A DNA stretch of 64,000 bases from Lithospermum erythrorhizon. Lineage: Eukaryota; Streptophyta; Magnoliopsida; Boraginales; Boraginaceae. Both the position numbers and the translations under genes were made by a program. Shown in pieces: positions 12,750 to 25,564 of this stretch. The stretch covers positions 620,001 through 684,000 of the forward strand of contig JADFUC010001274.1 of assembly GCA_019722365.1 (NCBI GenBank), in the 5' to 3' direction. The notes beneath the pieces were generated by a model. The model was given only the letters and a program-made list of their open reading frames with translations, did not search any database and had not been told where the DNA came from. Numbering within the stretch: position 1 is the stretch's first letter; each line of letters starts with the position of its first letter.

Positions 12750-15700
12750 TTTGAATTTCCCTCAATTTTTAGGGAAGCGGGAATATGAAGTTTAAAACCG
12801 TCTCCGTCCGACTACATACCGTTACGTTACGGAAAAAAATTGCGAGAAATATTTATTGATCATTATTCAGACTTCAAAATACAGGCAGTATATGTGATTT
12901 GCGAGAAAAAAAAAATCTGATTTGCAAACCCGACTCCACATGTCTCGCTTGATAAAGGCAGAGCATATCAATATGATAGTTTTTAACCTATAAAGCGATA
13001 AATACAAAATACTCTACGCTCGTTATTGTATTTCAATACGAAGTTTGTCTGAAAGTTGATTAAATCATTGATTCCAAAGTTGATAAAATGATTAAATCAA
13101 GTTTAATACAAATTTGATTCGATACAGCATGATTGACAGCCTTGTCATTGATTAAATCAATAGGAACAAGAGGAGGTTGTTGTTAACTGCTTGAATATCT
13201 TGATATTCAAGGAGACATCCCACATTTTGCATATGAGTCCAATCGGCTTCGACTTGGCGTTGGATTTCATTGCGACAGCGCCCCATTGCCTATGATACTC
13301 GACATTGTGATACATAACGGAGATAGTATACTTGTTGTGCACGGGTTGCTAGGATAAGCGGATCGTCTTTAGAACCCTGCGCTTTTGTGTTTGATTTGAA
13401 CGTTCGTGCGTCATTTGCTAGTGTCAAACAATAAACATTTGAAGAGACTGACGATTATTAAGTAACTTTCAGCTGATGCGACAGCTCTCGAATCTCCTCT
13501 AAGGCAACCATGACCTGAAACACGGCTATTGTAAATTCTTATCGCCGTCGCCTACACGATATCAAAATAGTACGTTGATGTAGTACCACTTTTATACTGA
13601 TTTCTAGTGCGGGGACCCTAATGAAAGAATTACCAATTGTGGGTATTGTCCATGATATTATTCATTACATACTTTTTGAAACCATTCGGCGAAATTGTGG
13701 TGGCGTCACGATTTCTTTATGCGTCTTTAAGTGGATATTTCATCGAAGCCCGTTATGGTAGATCTAAAACAAAACATTATACGTTTAGTTAGTATTATTA
13801 TATCACATAGAGTGATTAATTTAAATGCTAAATGTACAACACTAAAGAGTTTCTTGTACTTGGTGTGTTGCGAGAATATTCACGTGGCGGTGTTGTATAG
13901 TTCTTCCCGTTCGGTATACATCTTCCTCTGGTAATACGCATCGGGTAGAGAAACAATGACAAGGATGGGTCATCACGTCCGATTCAGTGCAATGCTTGCA
14001 CTCCTTGGTTGATTTAAGTTGGTTTGATCCACTTCCTCGAAATGCGATTGAACAAAAATTTGAAACCTCTTTGACGAATATACCAGCGTGCCTTACCCGA
14101 TTTATTCGATCCCCTAATGTCTACAAACATTTGTAATGTTAGTTAGATGAGTAAACATATAAAAGCAGTATGAAAATATAATAGAGTGAAAAGCTCACGA
14201 CTTCGAAGGGTACATCAATACATATTGCAGACACTCCATTTAAAGCTTAAATAAACCGTATATGGTGATGTTCCATTACATCAAAAAAGCGAAGGTGGGA
14301 ATATCTTCTCCGTCTTACAAATTATCTCATGATAATGCATGAGAATGCGGACATATTTCAGCATTTAAAAGTTTTTCTTGACATGCTCCTTGAAAAGAAA
14401 TAACACCGCTATTGTTTCCCGTATATGAATGGGCGGGGAGATAGTCTTCTGTAAACAACCGTTTGCTTGTGATAATATGTATATCGTGACTTTTAGTCGG
14501 CCCAAAAAGTTCCACATTTCTTGCGCATCTTGCAATATTTGAGCGTATCCGTGGGTAATTGTAGGCGAGACAACCATTTCCTGAGATCTTTACGTTGCGG
14601 GGTTCAAAGTATAAGTGGCTTTTTGGTTTCTGTTTACTTCCCGCGGCATCAGCGTATGCGGCTGCAGTGCCGAGCAGTAGGTCTGGTCCTTCGACCACCC
14701 GACCGTTCATTATCTTTTCGTCTTCCACAGAACATCCATTCTGAGTATGTAATCCATTTTCACCGTAGTTCTTTTTAGGTATTATGAAGTCGATGTTGTG
14801 TCGATTTTTGTGCGAGACGATAACTCAGCTCCCAAATATACTTTTCTTAGCGGTTGTCTTTGAACATTATACCAGGTGATACATGAATAAATATTTACCT
14901 TTCTAGAACGTCGGGATCCGACCCAGCAGCATACAAATATATCAACTTCGTGAGTCGTTCCTTAGAAGTGCGAATGCGGATAAGTGTGTTCACTTTACAA
15001 ATGCATTTTTGCACTCTAAAAGATGTCCTATAGGTAAGAGATCGGCAGCGAACCAACAACTATTTTTCGACCTTGAGTCGAAATGCTCGGTATTCTCCAT
15101 CTGATATGGGCAGAAGCTCCTCCCGTGTGTTGCTCCAACGGATAACATTCCATATGTGAGGAAAATCACTTAGTGTCACGTCGAAACCACCGTATTTGAA
15201 ATTTTGTTCGTTTGATGCATCGAATGTCTCAATGCCGATATTCATGACTCCTCAAACTCGTCAATCGAAGGTGCGAGAAAAATATCAATATCTCACACGG
15301 ATTTTTTGGCCACAGTATAATTAGAGATAAGAACATATATGGTTCTAGCATCACGATCCACGGTGGTAAATTATAGACCTGAGATGATCACTTTGGTCGA
15401 GGCGAATATTGGCTGTGAGCTGCCAAATGGACTAAAACAATCAAAGCAAAACCGTGCGAACATTTCGGCTGCGCTGAAAATATTGGATATTGCGTGTGAG
15501 GTGCTTCCCGCAGCGGCGCCGTCCTGGGTGAGTACGTCCATCAGGGCTGCGTTTAGTCCGATGGTGCCGTGTCTGAAATTTGTTTTCCTCGACATATACA
15601 AGCATTGAAGGCAGCGGACCTAGTGGTAAGTAGAAATCAGAAACCTTTCCCACGCGATGCGCTTCACGTCGATACCGTCATGGCGGCACCGTATCCCCAC

Positions 15701-18040
15701 TGCTCCCCATGGCAGCGCGAGTCAGCATTCGGTCTACTGTAAAATAGCATTGCAATTATTGACCTGACATGCTGTTTTCTGTTTGGGCAAGAACAAAGTC
15801 AACCGATCCTTTTGCCTCGCTAAAATCATAGGTATCATTTCTCCCGTTATTCGGTCTGGCTTGATTATGAAACCCGCGCCGGAAACGATGCTTGCGGCGT
15901 TTGCGACTCGGACTTTGAGTAACCGGTGAGTAGTAATGGATAAGTTCGTAAATTCGGTTACCAACCGTCCCACATGTCATTTGGTTCATTTGTGATCGTG
16001 GTATGATTTTGCTCCCTGTTTGGTTCTTCTACAGCAACGATTGGTAGGCGTCCACAAATTTAAATATAGTAGCGTCACGTAAGCTCAGACCATGTCTTGA
16101 CCGTATGAATATCACAGGATTCTCTAAAACCACTACGTTGTAATTTGAATTACATGACATAATCATAAACGACATACCGTTCATGCGTAACCAACATTAC
16201 GAGGAGAATAAATCGGGGAGCAAAATTCTCGCCATGATAGACCCATTAGAGATATCCACCGATAAAGCCAATTCTTGATAAATGTAAGCTGGCCTTCTTA
16301 TTGTCAAGCGCATTTCTATTTTGACACCTCTATCTGGGACATCTTATTCCCGTAATGGCGTTGGCCAAAAATTAATTTTTACTTGACATCCATAAATTTA
16401 TTATGTGCATATATTAAATGCGTAAAGCCTACATTATGCAGCCGATGGGTAATATACATCGAATGATCTTGAGCCATTTAACTAAATTTATTGAAATTAA
16501 ATTGGGTTACTAAACATTGAAAAAAATTAAATCAATAGCGTACGCCCAACACGCTTAGGGTAGGGTGAGGGATTGATAAATTATCTTAACGATTGGACCA
16601 AATCTTCAATTTAAAATTATGGAGAATAGTGTTTTTGGTTGAGGTATTTTGTCGTGGAGGAGAGTGTTTTTGAGTTGAGGGGTGTGTTGGCTAATATCTC
16701 GAATTAGAGCACGTTACTGTATGTTTAAAGTTCTGCTTGAGCGATTGAGCAATGAGCCCGTCTCCAAAAAAGAATGTCGAGGTGGTGGCGGGTGTATAAA
16801 TAATGTTTTAATATAATAATACATGTAAGTCGGTCGAGTCGGTTTTTGTTTTTAAACTTATTGGAGAAGGATGAGCCGGGCCCACGTACCATGCCGACTT
16901 CCCAAATGAATGTCGGTATAGAGGCGGATATAAATAATGGAGATGGGATGGACACGGACGACACCCGACCAAGCAATGAGTAGTGGTACTGCTATGGTTT
17001 CAGCAATTTTGATTCCACGATTGTTAGTGGAGATATGATATTTGTAAATAATGTTGTATGAAGTGAATTAGTGGATATGTAATCCTTGATGTGATATGTT
17101 CGTTTTCCGACATATCACGTACTTAAAGTATAGAGTTACAACCTACTTTATCTATATTAACGTGTGGTGGAGTGGGTAGTGAAGAACTATCATCTTATAA
17201 TATACATCATAAATGTATGTAATGTAATCATAGCGTATATGTAATTTATAATTGTCTTATAACATAATATACGACAACATATATAACGTATTATTAGTTA
17301 TGATTGATTTAAAACATATAATATAGTATAACCACCGATATAAGAATGATTTTTGTGAAATAAATCTAATGCGAAGTATGGGAATGGGGTTACAATACTT
17401 TAAGAATATGAAAGACCATTTTTTCTTAAAACTCCCGACTCAGCTGTCTCCATTACGGACACCACGTCTCGATCTAAGTCTCAATTTGGGGAAATTTATT
17501 TGGGATACGAATCTCCCCACAGGCTTTCAAATGGCGCCATTAGATTAAACTGCTTGGGAAAAAAAAGCAGATAACAAAACATAGTTCAATCTGCGAGAGC
17601 GCCAACATGACACATATAAACCTGGCCAACCACAATCAATATGATAAGCAAACAAACTAAATATAAACAAACAATATAACACACGATAACAAATTTATAT
17701 AAATACAAAAGTATATGCTTTGACAACTAAATATAAACAAATAAATGTATATAAATACAAAATTACACGCTATCAATCTAGTCGCTATATGCATTAAGTA
17801 GGATCGTCCACAATTTGAGCTGGGAACCGGTATAGGAGTGCGTGGTAGTCTCCGGTGAATTACCGGCGTGTCTTGAGGTGGAAGTGTGCGTTCCACCAAA
17901 ATGCGGGCCAACAACCCAGTCGCCGAGGAGTTTCCCTGTGTGGAATCATTGCGTCGTTACGGTGTCATTTGGAAGGGGCCGCTCTTCTTAACCATCGCAT
18001 AAAAGCGGCGGCGTAGCCAAATCGACCTCACTTGAATTTT
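12750..18040. other. Unassigned island, probably a decayed transposon
   Basis: About 5.3 kb with patches clearly less AT-rich than its flanks (for example 13190-13560, 14330-15740). Several overlapping open frames of 60-133 codons lie mostly on the minus strand (13157-13342, 14327-14728, 15060-15245, 15371-15601, 15734-15973). Their order and strand suggest fragments of one long minus-strand coding region broken by indels. I recognise no transposase, reverse transcriptase or host domain in them. No terminal repeats or target duplications were found. Function is unknown. Confidence 0.4.
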
Positions 18041-18163
18041 AGAATAAAGGATATAGATGCAAATAAAGATGTGCCGTCCAAGTTACTAAATAAGCGTCAT
18101 CTAAGTTACTAAACATTTTTTTTAAAATAATAAAAAAACAGACGACGCTTGCATGTCATGCTA

Positions 18164-18378
18164 TGTTTTTATTTAAATATCACTATTTATTATTATGACA
18201 TTTTTTTTGGTGTGTAAGACCTTTTTTGTATCAAATATGAACAAATTAATTTTAGTGATTTTCAGGATCAAGAACTTAGACGACTGTAGTGTTTTTATTT
18301 AGACGTCACTGTTTATTATGACATTTTTTTGTGGTGTGTAAGACTTTTTTTTGTACTAACATATATGAAGAAATTAAT
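18164..18378. repeat. Diverged direct duplication, about 88-bp units
   Basis: The segment 18164-18250 recurs at 18290-18378 with shared blocks TGTTTTTATTTA, TATTATGACATTTTTTT, GGTGTGTAAGAC and AAATTAAT. The units are separated by about 40 bp and have diverged by substitutions and small indels. No gene is associated. Confidence 0.75.
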
Positions 18379-18379
18379 G

Positions 18380-20690
18380 GAATCTAGAGATTCTCCCTCG
18401 GAATGAGGTTGATGATAACACGAAAGCTAACAGAAAAATTTACATGCTTCCTTAAATGTCTCAACACGTAATCAGATCGAACGTGACAATTGAATTATTA
18501 CAATTATAAGCAGTAATAAAAAAAAAGTGGTTCTAAATGTTACAGAGGCAACTGTTCCAAGTGGATGATCAATTAGAGTAAGAAAATAGAAATTTGAAAA
18601 AACTGGAAAACAAGAATATTGCAAAAAACTCATACAGAAACAAATTTGGAGGCTGACAGAGGAAATTCAGAAAAAATAAAGCATGTTTTCAGGAAAACGA
18701 TGGGTTTGCCTGTAATGGAAAAAAAGAAGAAAAAGAAATGAGGAGAGAAATATGAACCACAAAAGCATCATTAACATTATCGAATTGTAAGTTGTTACCG
18801 AAGGTTACATCAATTCTCTATAGGGGGACCATAAATATGCCTGGTGAATGAGTCAGCTGGAAAGATTCTTTTATTTGAAATCCCAATTTAGCCACCCATC
18901 TGTGAAATATGTTAATATCAAACGGTATATTGAAATATAGGTCATAATAATGTAAGAGCAATTGTTCCTTTTAATCCTTCTAATAATTAAGTTTCTTAGA
19001 ACCTTGAAAATAGATTTAACTCGATCTTATATTTATATTCCATTTGATAAAATATAATAAGTACTCGACTCTACTCGATTTGAATATTTACCTGAGACAA
19101 GTTTATTTTATTTTCATGTATTTATACATAATATTGAGACTCATTATTCATTTTATATGTAAAGATATATATTTTATATCAAGTCAAACTTTTGACTCAA
19201 AAGTAGTGAGTTGCAGAAGAATAGTTCAATTTAAGTTCTTCTTGGCTAGAATAGACACATTTGAGCAGTAGTCTAATTGTTCGAATTGAACCTTGTCGAA
19301 TATTTGATTTGACTAGTAAAATGTACGTCACGCATTAAATATAATTATTTATGTTTAAACTGTTTAAAAGCCCAAGATAATAAATAAAGTAATTAACTAT
19401 TTAAGTAAATTTATAAATTATACTTTTTGATTCATATTATAATTTATTTTGTTCATAATTATGATCCACTTATAATTTTTAATATATAATTTAATAATAG
19501 ATTTAAGAGTTTTATTCTGAAATACTACTCTTCATTTCAAGATTTAATAAAATGGTTTAATAAAAAATGTACATTTGTTATTTTATTGTGTTAAGCATCG
19601 ACACCGATTGATTAGAAGTATACATTATTGATAGTTCCTATTTAATTTTATTTAATGTATTCATTTAACATATTTTAATTGATGATTATTTCGATAATAT
19701 TTTCATGAATAATATCAATATCTTTTCTATGAAATTCTCTCGATTTTCTTGTCACCAAAACAATAAAGGCAACGCGTTGAATGTCATTCGAATGTAAAAT
19801 ACTTTCTAAATTAATTATATTGAAAATCAATCTTATTTTTGTATTAATTACTAATCAATATTAAATAGTGAAGGTGAATTTTTTTCCTTTCATATATTGA
19901 ATTGAACTCCTAATTAGTGGCACCTAGTTTATAGATAAAAGATATTTTATTTAAAGCATAAAAACTAACATGATATATATATTATAATAAAAAAATTAAA
20001 TTTTTAATATAAAATATTCAACTCTATTACTAACTCCATACTAAATGATTGACATGGTTGATTTAAGTGCTCCAAATTGACAAACTTTTATGCCTTCATC
20101 GATAAACATAATTTTAATTTGAATAAAATTTAATGTCAATATTAAAGTACATTGAAAATATTATTATTTGATAACTTTTACCAAATATTATACAACATAA
20201 ATAAAAATATTTAAAATTTAACATTTGCTGTGAAAAATCAAATTAAACATTGACAATCTATTTTGGATGGAGAGGAGTAGATATGTAACTTGACACTTTT
20301 ATTTGATTGTTGAAATATAATATAAATATCACATAATACTTTAGATATATATTCTTTAATAGTAATTTTTTTGGATTAGAAAAATTATTTTTCAATTTAT
20401 AATTGAATAATTATCATACACAAAATTTTAGAATTTGTAGACTAATTCATTGCATTAAAATAGAATTTACTTATAGTTGTAATAAAATTAAAAAAATCAA
20501 AAAAAGTATAATATCAAACACTTTTATCTGTTGGTAAAGATGTTGAGTATTTTTCATATAATCGAAGATGTTGATAATGAACATATGATAATTAGTATAA
20601 GTGGTAAAACTCTTGCATATATTACAACAGAGTAGATAACTCCAATTAAGTTTGAATTGTTATAGAATTTTTAGGCAAAAATTTAGGACT
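18380..20690. other. AT-rich intergenic DNA, no gene seen
   Basis: Very AT-rich. A patch at about 19050-19320 has GACTCTACTCGATTTG and TTGTTCGAATTGAACC motifs reminiscent of the hAT-type subterminal repeats elsewhere in the window. No termini are visible and no coding sequence is supported. Confidence 0.5.
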
Positions 20691-20692
20691 TA

Positions 20693-20948
20693 CTCCCTCC
20701 GTTTTTTATAGTTGTTGTTTTAGACAAAAAAAAAATATTTTTTTATAGTTGTCGTTTTAGCATAATAAATAGTATTTTTACATTTTTAATATACTTTCTG
20801 ACTACTTTTCTCTTGAAATAAAAAACCAACCAATGATATTGTTTCAATTGATTGTCATTCTATATTTTCAATGCACTTTTTGACTACTTTTTCTTTTCCT
20901 TAATTTATGTGCAAAGTGCTAGAACGACAACTAAAAAAATGAAAGGAG
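20693..20948. mobile_element. Stowaway-like (Tc1/mariner-type) MITE
   Basis: A 256-bp element bounded by TA dinucleotides. The left end reads CTCCCTCCGTTTTTTATAG. The right end, read inverted, is CTCCTTTCATTTTTTTAG. Both then continue into GTTGTCG-type sequence, forming a terminal inverted repeat of over 20 bp with a few mismatches. This is the characteristic plant 'CTCCCTCCGT' MITE layout, with no coding capacity. Confidence 0.88.
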
Positions 20949-21213
20949 TATTAATTATTGAATTGTTGTAGGAGTCTTTTTTAAAAGTTTAGAAACATAT
21001 TTGTCTATTAATAGAAAATATTATAATAAGGGCAATAGTAATTAGTAATGTGAAAAGGGAAAAAAACACAACTCATACTTTTATAAATAGGAGGGTTTAA
21101 GCTCGATTCAAGGCCTAGAAGGTAACCAGATTATCTAAATTGAAAGGAACCGGATCCGCCCTCTTCGTAAACATACCATGATTACCGTGTCAAGTTTAAA
21201 AGTCCGTTTATTA

Positions 21214-21544
21214 GACCATCCACAATGGTGAATATTAAACCTCTAAATATAAATTAAATAGGTATAATTGTGAGTATTAATTTTGGAGTTAAATTAGGTG
21301 GAGAAGTGAGGAGTTGAAAAAATTCAACTAGTTTAATTTGGCTTGGTGGGCCAATATGTTGACATGTGGCATAATAAATAATTTGTATTGATGAATTTGA
21401 AGTGAGAGAATCTAGTTTAATCCCAACCATCGTAGATCGAAGAGTTGAATTGTTATTTAATTGTTGATGGAGAAAAAATAAATGACGTGGAATGTTGTAA
21501 ATTGAAAAAATTAGGGTTTAATTCTCCATCCATTGTGGATAGTC
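21214..21544. mobile_element. Tourist-like MITE with TTA target duplication
   Basis: The terminal inverted repeats GACCATCCACAATGG (left) and GACTATCCACAATGG (right, read inverted) match at 14 of 15 positions. The 331-bp element is flanked by TTA on both sides (21211-21213, 21545-21547), the 3-bp duplication of PIF/Harbinger transposition. Its tips resemble those of the autonomous-type Harbinger copy starting 200 bp away at 21741, which suggests a shared transposase family. Confidence 0.9.
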
Positions 21545-22192
21545 TTACATTTTCTTTTTATAAGAAGGAAAGTCTATTATAAAGTAACACTATGAATAAA
21601 TCAGAATAATTACTTATAATTTTACTCATTGTCAATTTCCTAAAATAAAATAAAATCATTCAATTGAACAAATGCTAGATTGCTAGTACTATTTTTTTCA
21701 AGTGAAGGCGAAAAAATATTAGTTCGTCGACTTATCATTAGACTACTTATAATGGGGGTGTTGAAAAAAAAATTCAACACCCTAAACCATTTAAATGCTT
21801 GTTGAATAAAATTGTGAGCTGAGGTGGATTAAATGGGTAGAAGAAAGCTCAACATATTTGAATAAGCAAGGAAGATGCCGCGTCGGGCGCGTGTCGCACA
21901 AACCCCGACAGCGCTCGTGAATCACTGGAGTGGCAGAGATAGTGGGATAAGGTGATGCGTGGCGGAGTTTGATTGGTTGGTTTGATTTTCAGATTTCTTA
22001 TCTCATCTCAATTATTTGGGATCAATTATTTGATAATAAATTATTATTTTTTTTAACAAAATTCATCGTTTTTTATTACATAATAGAGACTTCTCTAATT
22101 CAATTTGGATATAAAAAATCATCCATTTTCTAATCTAATTATATTATCCTTTACTAAACTCTTATTTTTAATCTTTCGATATATTTTAGTAA

Positions 22193-23275
22193 ATGGATCC
22201 TAGTAATAATCATTTCAATACTCAAAATTTGACTAATTACCCTTTTAACTATCTAAATCCCAATAATTATCAATTTGATAATCAATCTTCAAACCAAAAA
22301 TATCCCGAATTTCTGGTTTCCACTAAATTTTCCAAATTTCAATATGCCTTCAGGTGTACCAAATTATCATCCATATTATGCATCGATGATGCAATATTCC
22401 TCTCAACTACCTCATTATAATCCTTATATGCCGGTGGGGAACGAAAATGTTCTAAATATTGGACCAACAGAATTTCCTGCATTTTCCACACAAATGTCAC
22501 TTGGTAATATGAGCGGTGGTAATGAAGATACTCCAATTGTGGAGGATTCGACGAACGTTCGAAAGAAAAGTTCCAAATGGACCACTGAACAAAATTTGAA
22601 TTGCTACTTAATGGATTTGGATTAAAATAAAAGAGCAGACAGAATGTTGTTGGAAGAAATCAGAAAAGTAAAGCATATTGGGGTAAAATTGCGATTATTG
22701 TAATGAGCATTGTTCATTCGAGACTCCACGCGATGGAACTGCTGCCAGAAATCATTTTAACTACATCAACAAAATATTGGGCAAATGGGCCAGGGCAACA
22801 TGATAACATTAAGCATTATGTAAAACAAAGCGGTTAATTCGAGAGAATGATATATTGACAAAAGTACATGAACTATATAAAGTGGTAGAATAGTAATTTT
22901 AATTTGATGTCCATTTGGAGGTGTCGAGATCAACGCATTCTGAGGAAATCGAGGTTGGAGAAATGCGGTAGCGGTGGATCGAGAAGCGGCGTGAGTATGA
23001 TGTTGGTAGAGAGAGCACAAATATTGTCGAATCCATTGCTCGTCCAATGAAGGTAAAGACAAAAAGAAGGGCAAGGGGTGGCTTTGGAAGGGGTAACCGA
23101 GCACTGGAATGAATTTAAATAATATAAAGACAAAGAGTTTGAACTATTGGACGAATTAGCCTCTTAACAAGAGGAGGCAATCAAGGTAAAGAAGATGGAA
23201 ATGTTCATGAAGCTAAGTGAGAAGGAGCATCTCGATGACCAGAGCCAAAAGCTTGTAAAATCTTGGGCCATAAAT
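22193..23275 (+). pseudogene. Harbinger ORF1 pseudogene (SANT/Myb-like, NAM-associated C-terminal type)
   Basis: Starts MDPSNNHFN, an Asn-rich leader typical of plant Harbinger ORF1. The frame shifts near 22300, continues through Met/Pro/Tyr-rich sequence to 22625, and includes SSKWTTEQNLN, the start of the SANT-like domain. A stop follows at 22623. Downstream, scattered pieces match the family in shifting frames: an RDGTAARNHFNYINKILGKW-like stretch about 22730-22790 and a MEMFMKLSEKEHLDDQS-like stretch about 23190-23245. The intact protein helps its transposase bind DNA and enter the nucleus. Plant databases often mislabel such genes as 'glutathione S-transferase T3-like' or 'NAM-associated'. 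This copy cannot make a full product. Confidence 0.8.
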
Positions 23276-23464
23276 TGTTTGGAAATAATTTAGTCACTCC
23301 TTGATGTTGTTTTACTGCTTTGATGTATATTTTTTTTACTTTGATGTGTGTTTTTACGCTTTGATATGTTTGTTTTAACCTTTCGTGCTATGTTTCAATT
23401 TTGGTGTAAGTTTTTACCTTTGGCACAGTGTACATTTTTAAATAAAACTAGTTTACGTATTTTT

Positions 23465-23885
23465 TAGTTAACTTTCGATTTAATTATTGCATTGGAGTCA
23501 AAATCGATTTCAACCACTCAACCAAACGAGATCTAGCAGAATTAACTTCAGAATTTATTCTTGGTTCGAGAGAATCCGTCGATTTCAGCCACTCATGGCA
23601 GATCCTATCAAATTAACTCAATTTAATTATTCCATTGGATTACATCGATTCAACCACTCAACCAAAGTCTGTCAGAAATTAACTCAATGTAATTCACCCA
23701 CTTGGAGTCCGTGGATATTAACCACTTAACCCAAAGCAGATCCTATCTTTTAATTAACTCAATTTAATTCTTATCTTGAGTTAAATCGATTTCAACCAGC
23801 GAACCAAAAAAGAAGATCATATCTTTTAATTAACTCAATTTAATTAACATCTTGAAGTTAAATCGATTTAAGCCACAACTTCTTA
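23465..23885 (+). repeat. Degenerate tandem repeat between the two Harbinger genes
   Basis: About six imperfect units of roughly 60-75 bp share ATTAACTCAATTTAATT, a CTTGGAGT-like core, ATCGATTTCAACCACT and AACCAAA. The array ends directly at a TATA box (TATAAATAG, 23885-23893), about 95 bp upstream of the transposase ATG. It could be the transposase promoter or transposase-binding array. That role is inferred from position only. Confidence 0.7.
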
Positions 23886-23985
23886 TAAATAGCAACTCAT
23901 TTTTACTCTACCAAATCACTCAAATCTTCTACAAATATTACAAATCTTATTCTTCCTACTTACATATTTTTTCAAACAAAATTCA

Positions 23986-25240
23986 ATGGATCCGTTTGAC
24001 TTTCTTTTTGATATCGAAGCCTACAAAAGGCAATCTGAAATTGAGGAGAGATATATCCTCAATTTATTTAATGTGCAGAACAGACAAATATTAGAAGACA
24101 GTTCATCTCGTAGTAAGAGAAAATATTTCAATAGAGATCATGCAGCGGCAAACCAAAGATTGATTGACGACTACTTTTCCAATGAACCTACATATGACGA
24201 GGCAATGTTTCGTCGACGATTTCGGATGCGAACATCATGCCAGATCCTTAGGGACCTTTCAAATATTAACAACTACTTCACCTAGAAATTGATGTTGTCA
24301 ACAAAGAAGGTATACCCATTAGCCAAATGTACGCGTCCATCGAATGTTAGCATATGGAAGCTCGTCACGGTAGATGAATACATCAAAATGAGTCTTACCC
24401 AGCGTTGGAGTGTTTGCGTAGATTTTGCAAAGGAATCATACAATTATATGGGAAGTGAGAGCCCTAAGCGAAGATGACTGCAAAGAATCTTGCTGAGTTA
24501 GTGAGATGAGAGGGTTCCCAGGAATGATCGGGAGTATTGAATGCATGCATTGGGAATGGAAAAATTGTCCTATAGCTTGGGAAGGTCAATTTACTAGAGG
24601 GGATAAAGGAACCACTACTGTTATTCTTGAAATAGTTGCCTCTCATGATTTGTGGATCTGGCATGCCTTTTTAGGATAATCATTGAGCGATATAAGCGTT
24701 CTAGACGGTCACGGTGTTTGATGGCGTTGAACAAGAAAATACTCAGGAAGTAAACTTATTTGTGAATCAGCGCACATAATATGCCGTATTATCGCTGGCG
24801 TGGTATTTACCACAGCAGCTCCAACTTTACGTCAAATCAATTAAGACTTTCCTCGGAGTGAACCCGGATAAGTTGTTTGCAAAATATCAGCGGGGATCTC
24901 GAGAAAGGAATGAGCGATGCATTTGGAAGTGCCAGCTTCGATTTAAATCATTCGTGAACCAACTCTAGATTTAGCTGATCCAGCGAGATCATGTATCATA
25001 ATACATAATATGATTGTTGAGGATGAGCAGATACATTTGCTCAACATTGGACAGTTATGATCCAATGTGATGCAAGTGGGTCACAAATGCATGACCATTC
25101 TCGACGAGTGCTACCCGGCGTTTGCAAATCGTAATGCGTGCTAGATGGAATTGTGTGATGCAAATGTACATCACGAATTACAAAAGGATCTAGTCAGAAA
25201 AACACATATAGACAAAGATTCGAATGTTTTAATGATTAAA
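23986..25240 (+). pseudogene. Harbinger transposase pseudogene (DDE_Tnp_4 family)
   Basis: The first 99 codons from MDPFDFLFDIEAYK are open and highly typical of plant Harbinger transposases, including RDHAAANQRLIDDYF and EAMFRRRFRM. The frame then breaks repeatedly. A clear stretch follows at about 24506-24676 (GFPGMIGSI, CMHWEWKNCP, GQFTRGDKGTTTVILE). The position that normally holds the first catalytic Asp in this family (GSIDCMHW) reads Glu (codon 24539-24541). The second Asp region is recognisable as SDISVLD near 24690. The third acidic region near 24905-24925 is badly scrambled. Ends with a VHHELQKDLV-like tail near 25170. Not expected to be active. Confidence 0.88.
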
Positions 25241-25564
25241 TATTTTTAGAGTCTTGTTGTGTGTTTAGAGTTTGATTGTGGTGTCGTCGATTATAGTATT
25301 ACCATGTAGTTATTTTTTTTTAAATTAGATTATGCCCGGCGTGGTTTGCTTATTGTACTACGATTTCATTGTTTTCTTTTTTGTTTTAATAAATGTATTT
25401 TAATTCTTGTGTTTATTTGTATTTTCCGATTAATGTGTTTATTTATTTACAAAAATTATTCAGACCAGAGATAAAAAAAATTATTTAAATAAATATTTAT
25501 AAAAATTTCATTTTAAAAATAACAAAAAAAACATTTATTTAAGTGTTAATTATTCTCTTATTTA

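Noticed and set aside
14327..14728. A 133-codon minus-strand frame considered as a gene
   Set aside because: The longest frame in the unassigned island, but no motif was recognised and neighbouring frames suggest a decayed larger region; kept only as part of the island.
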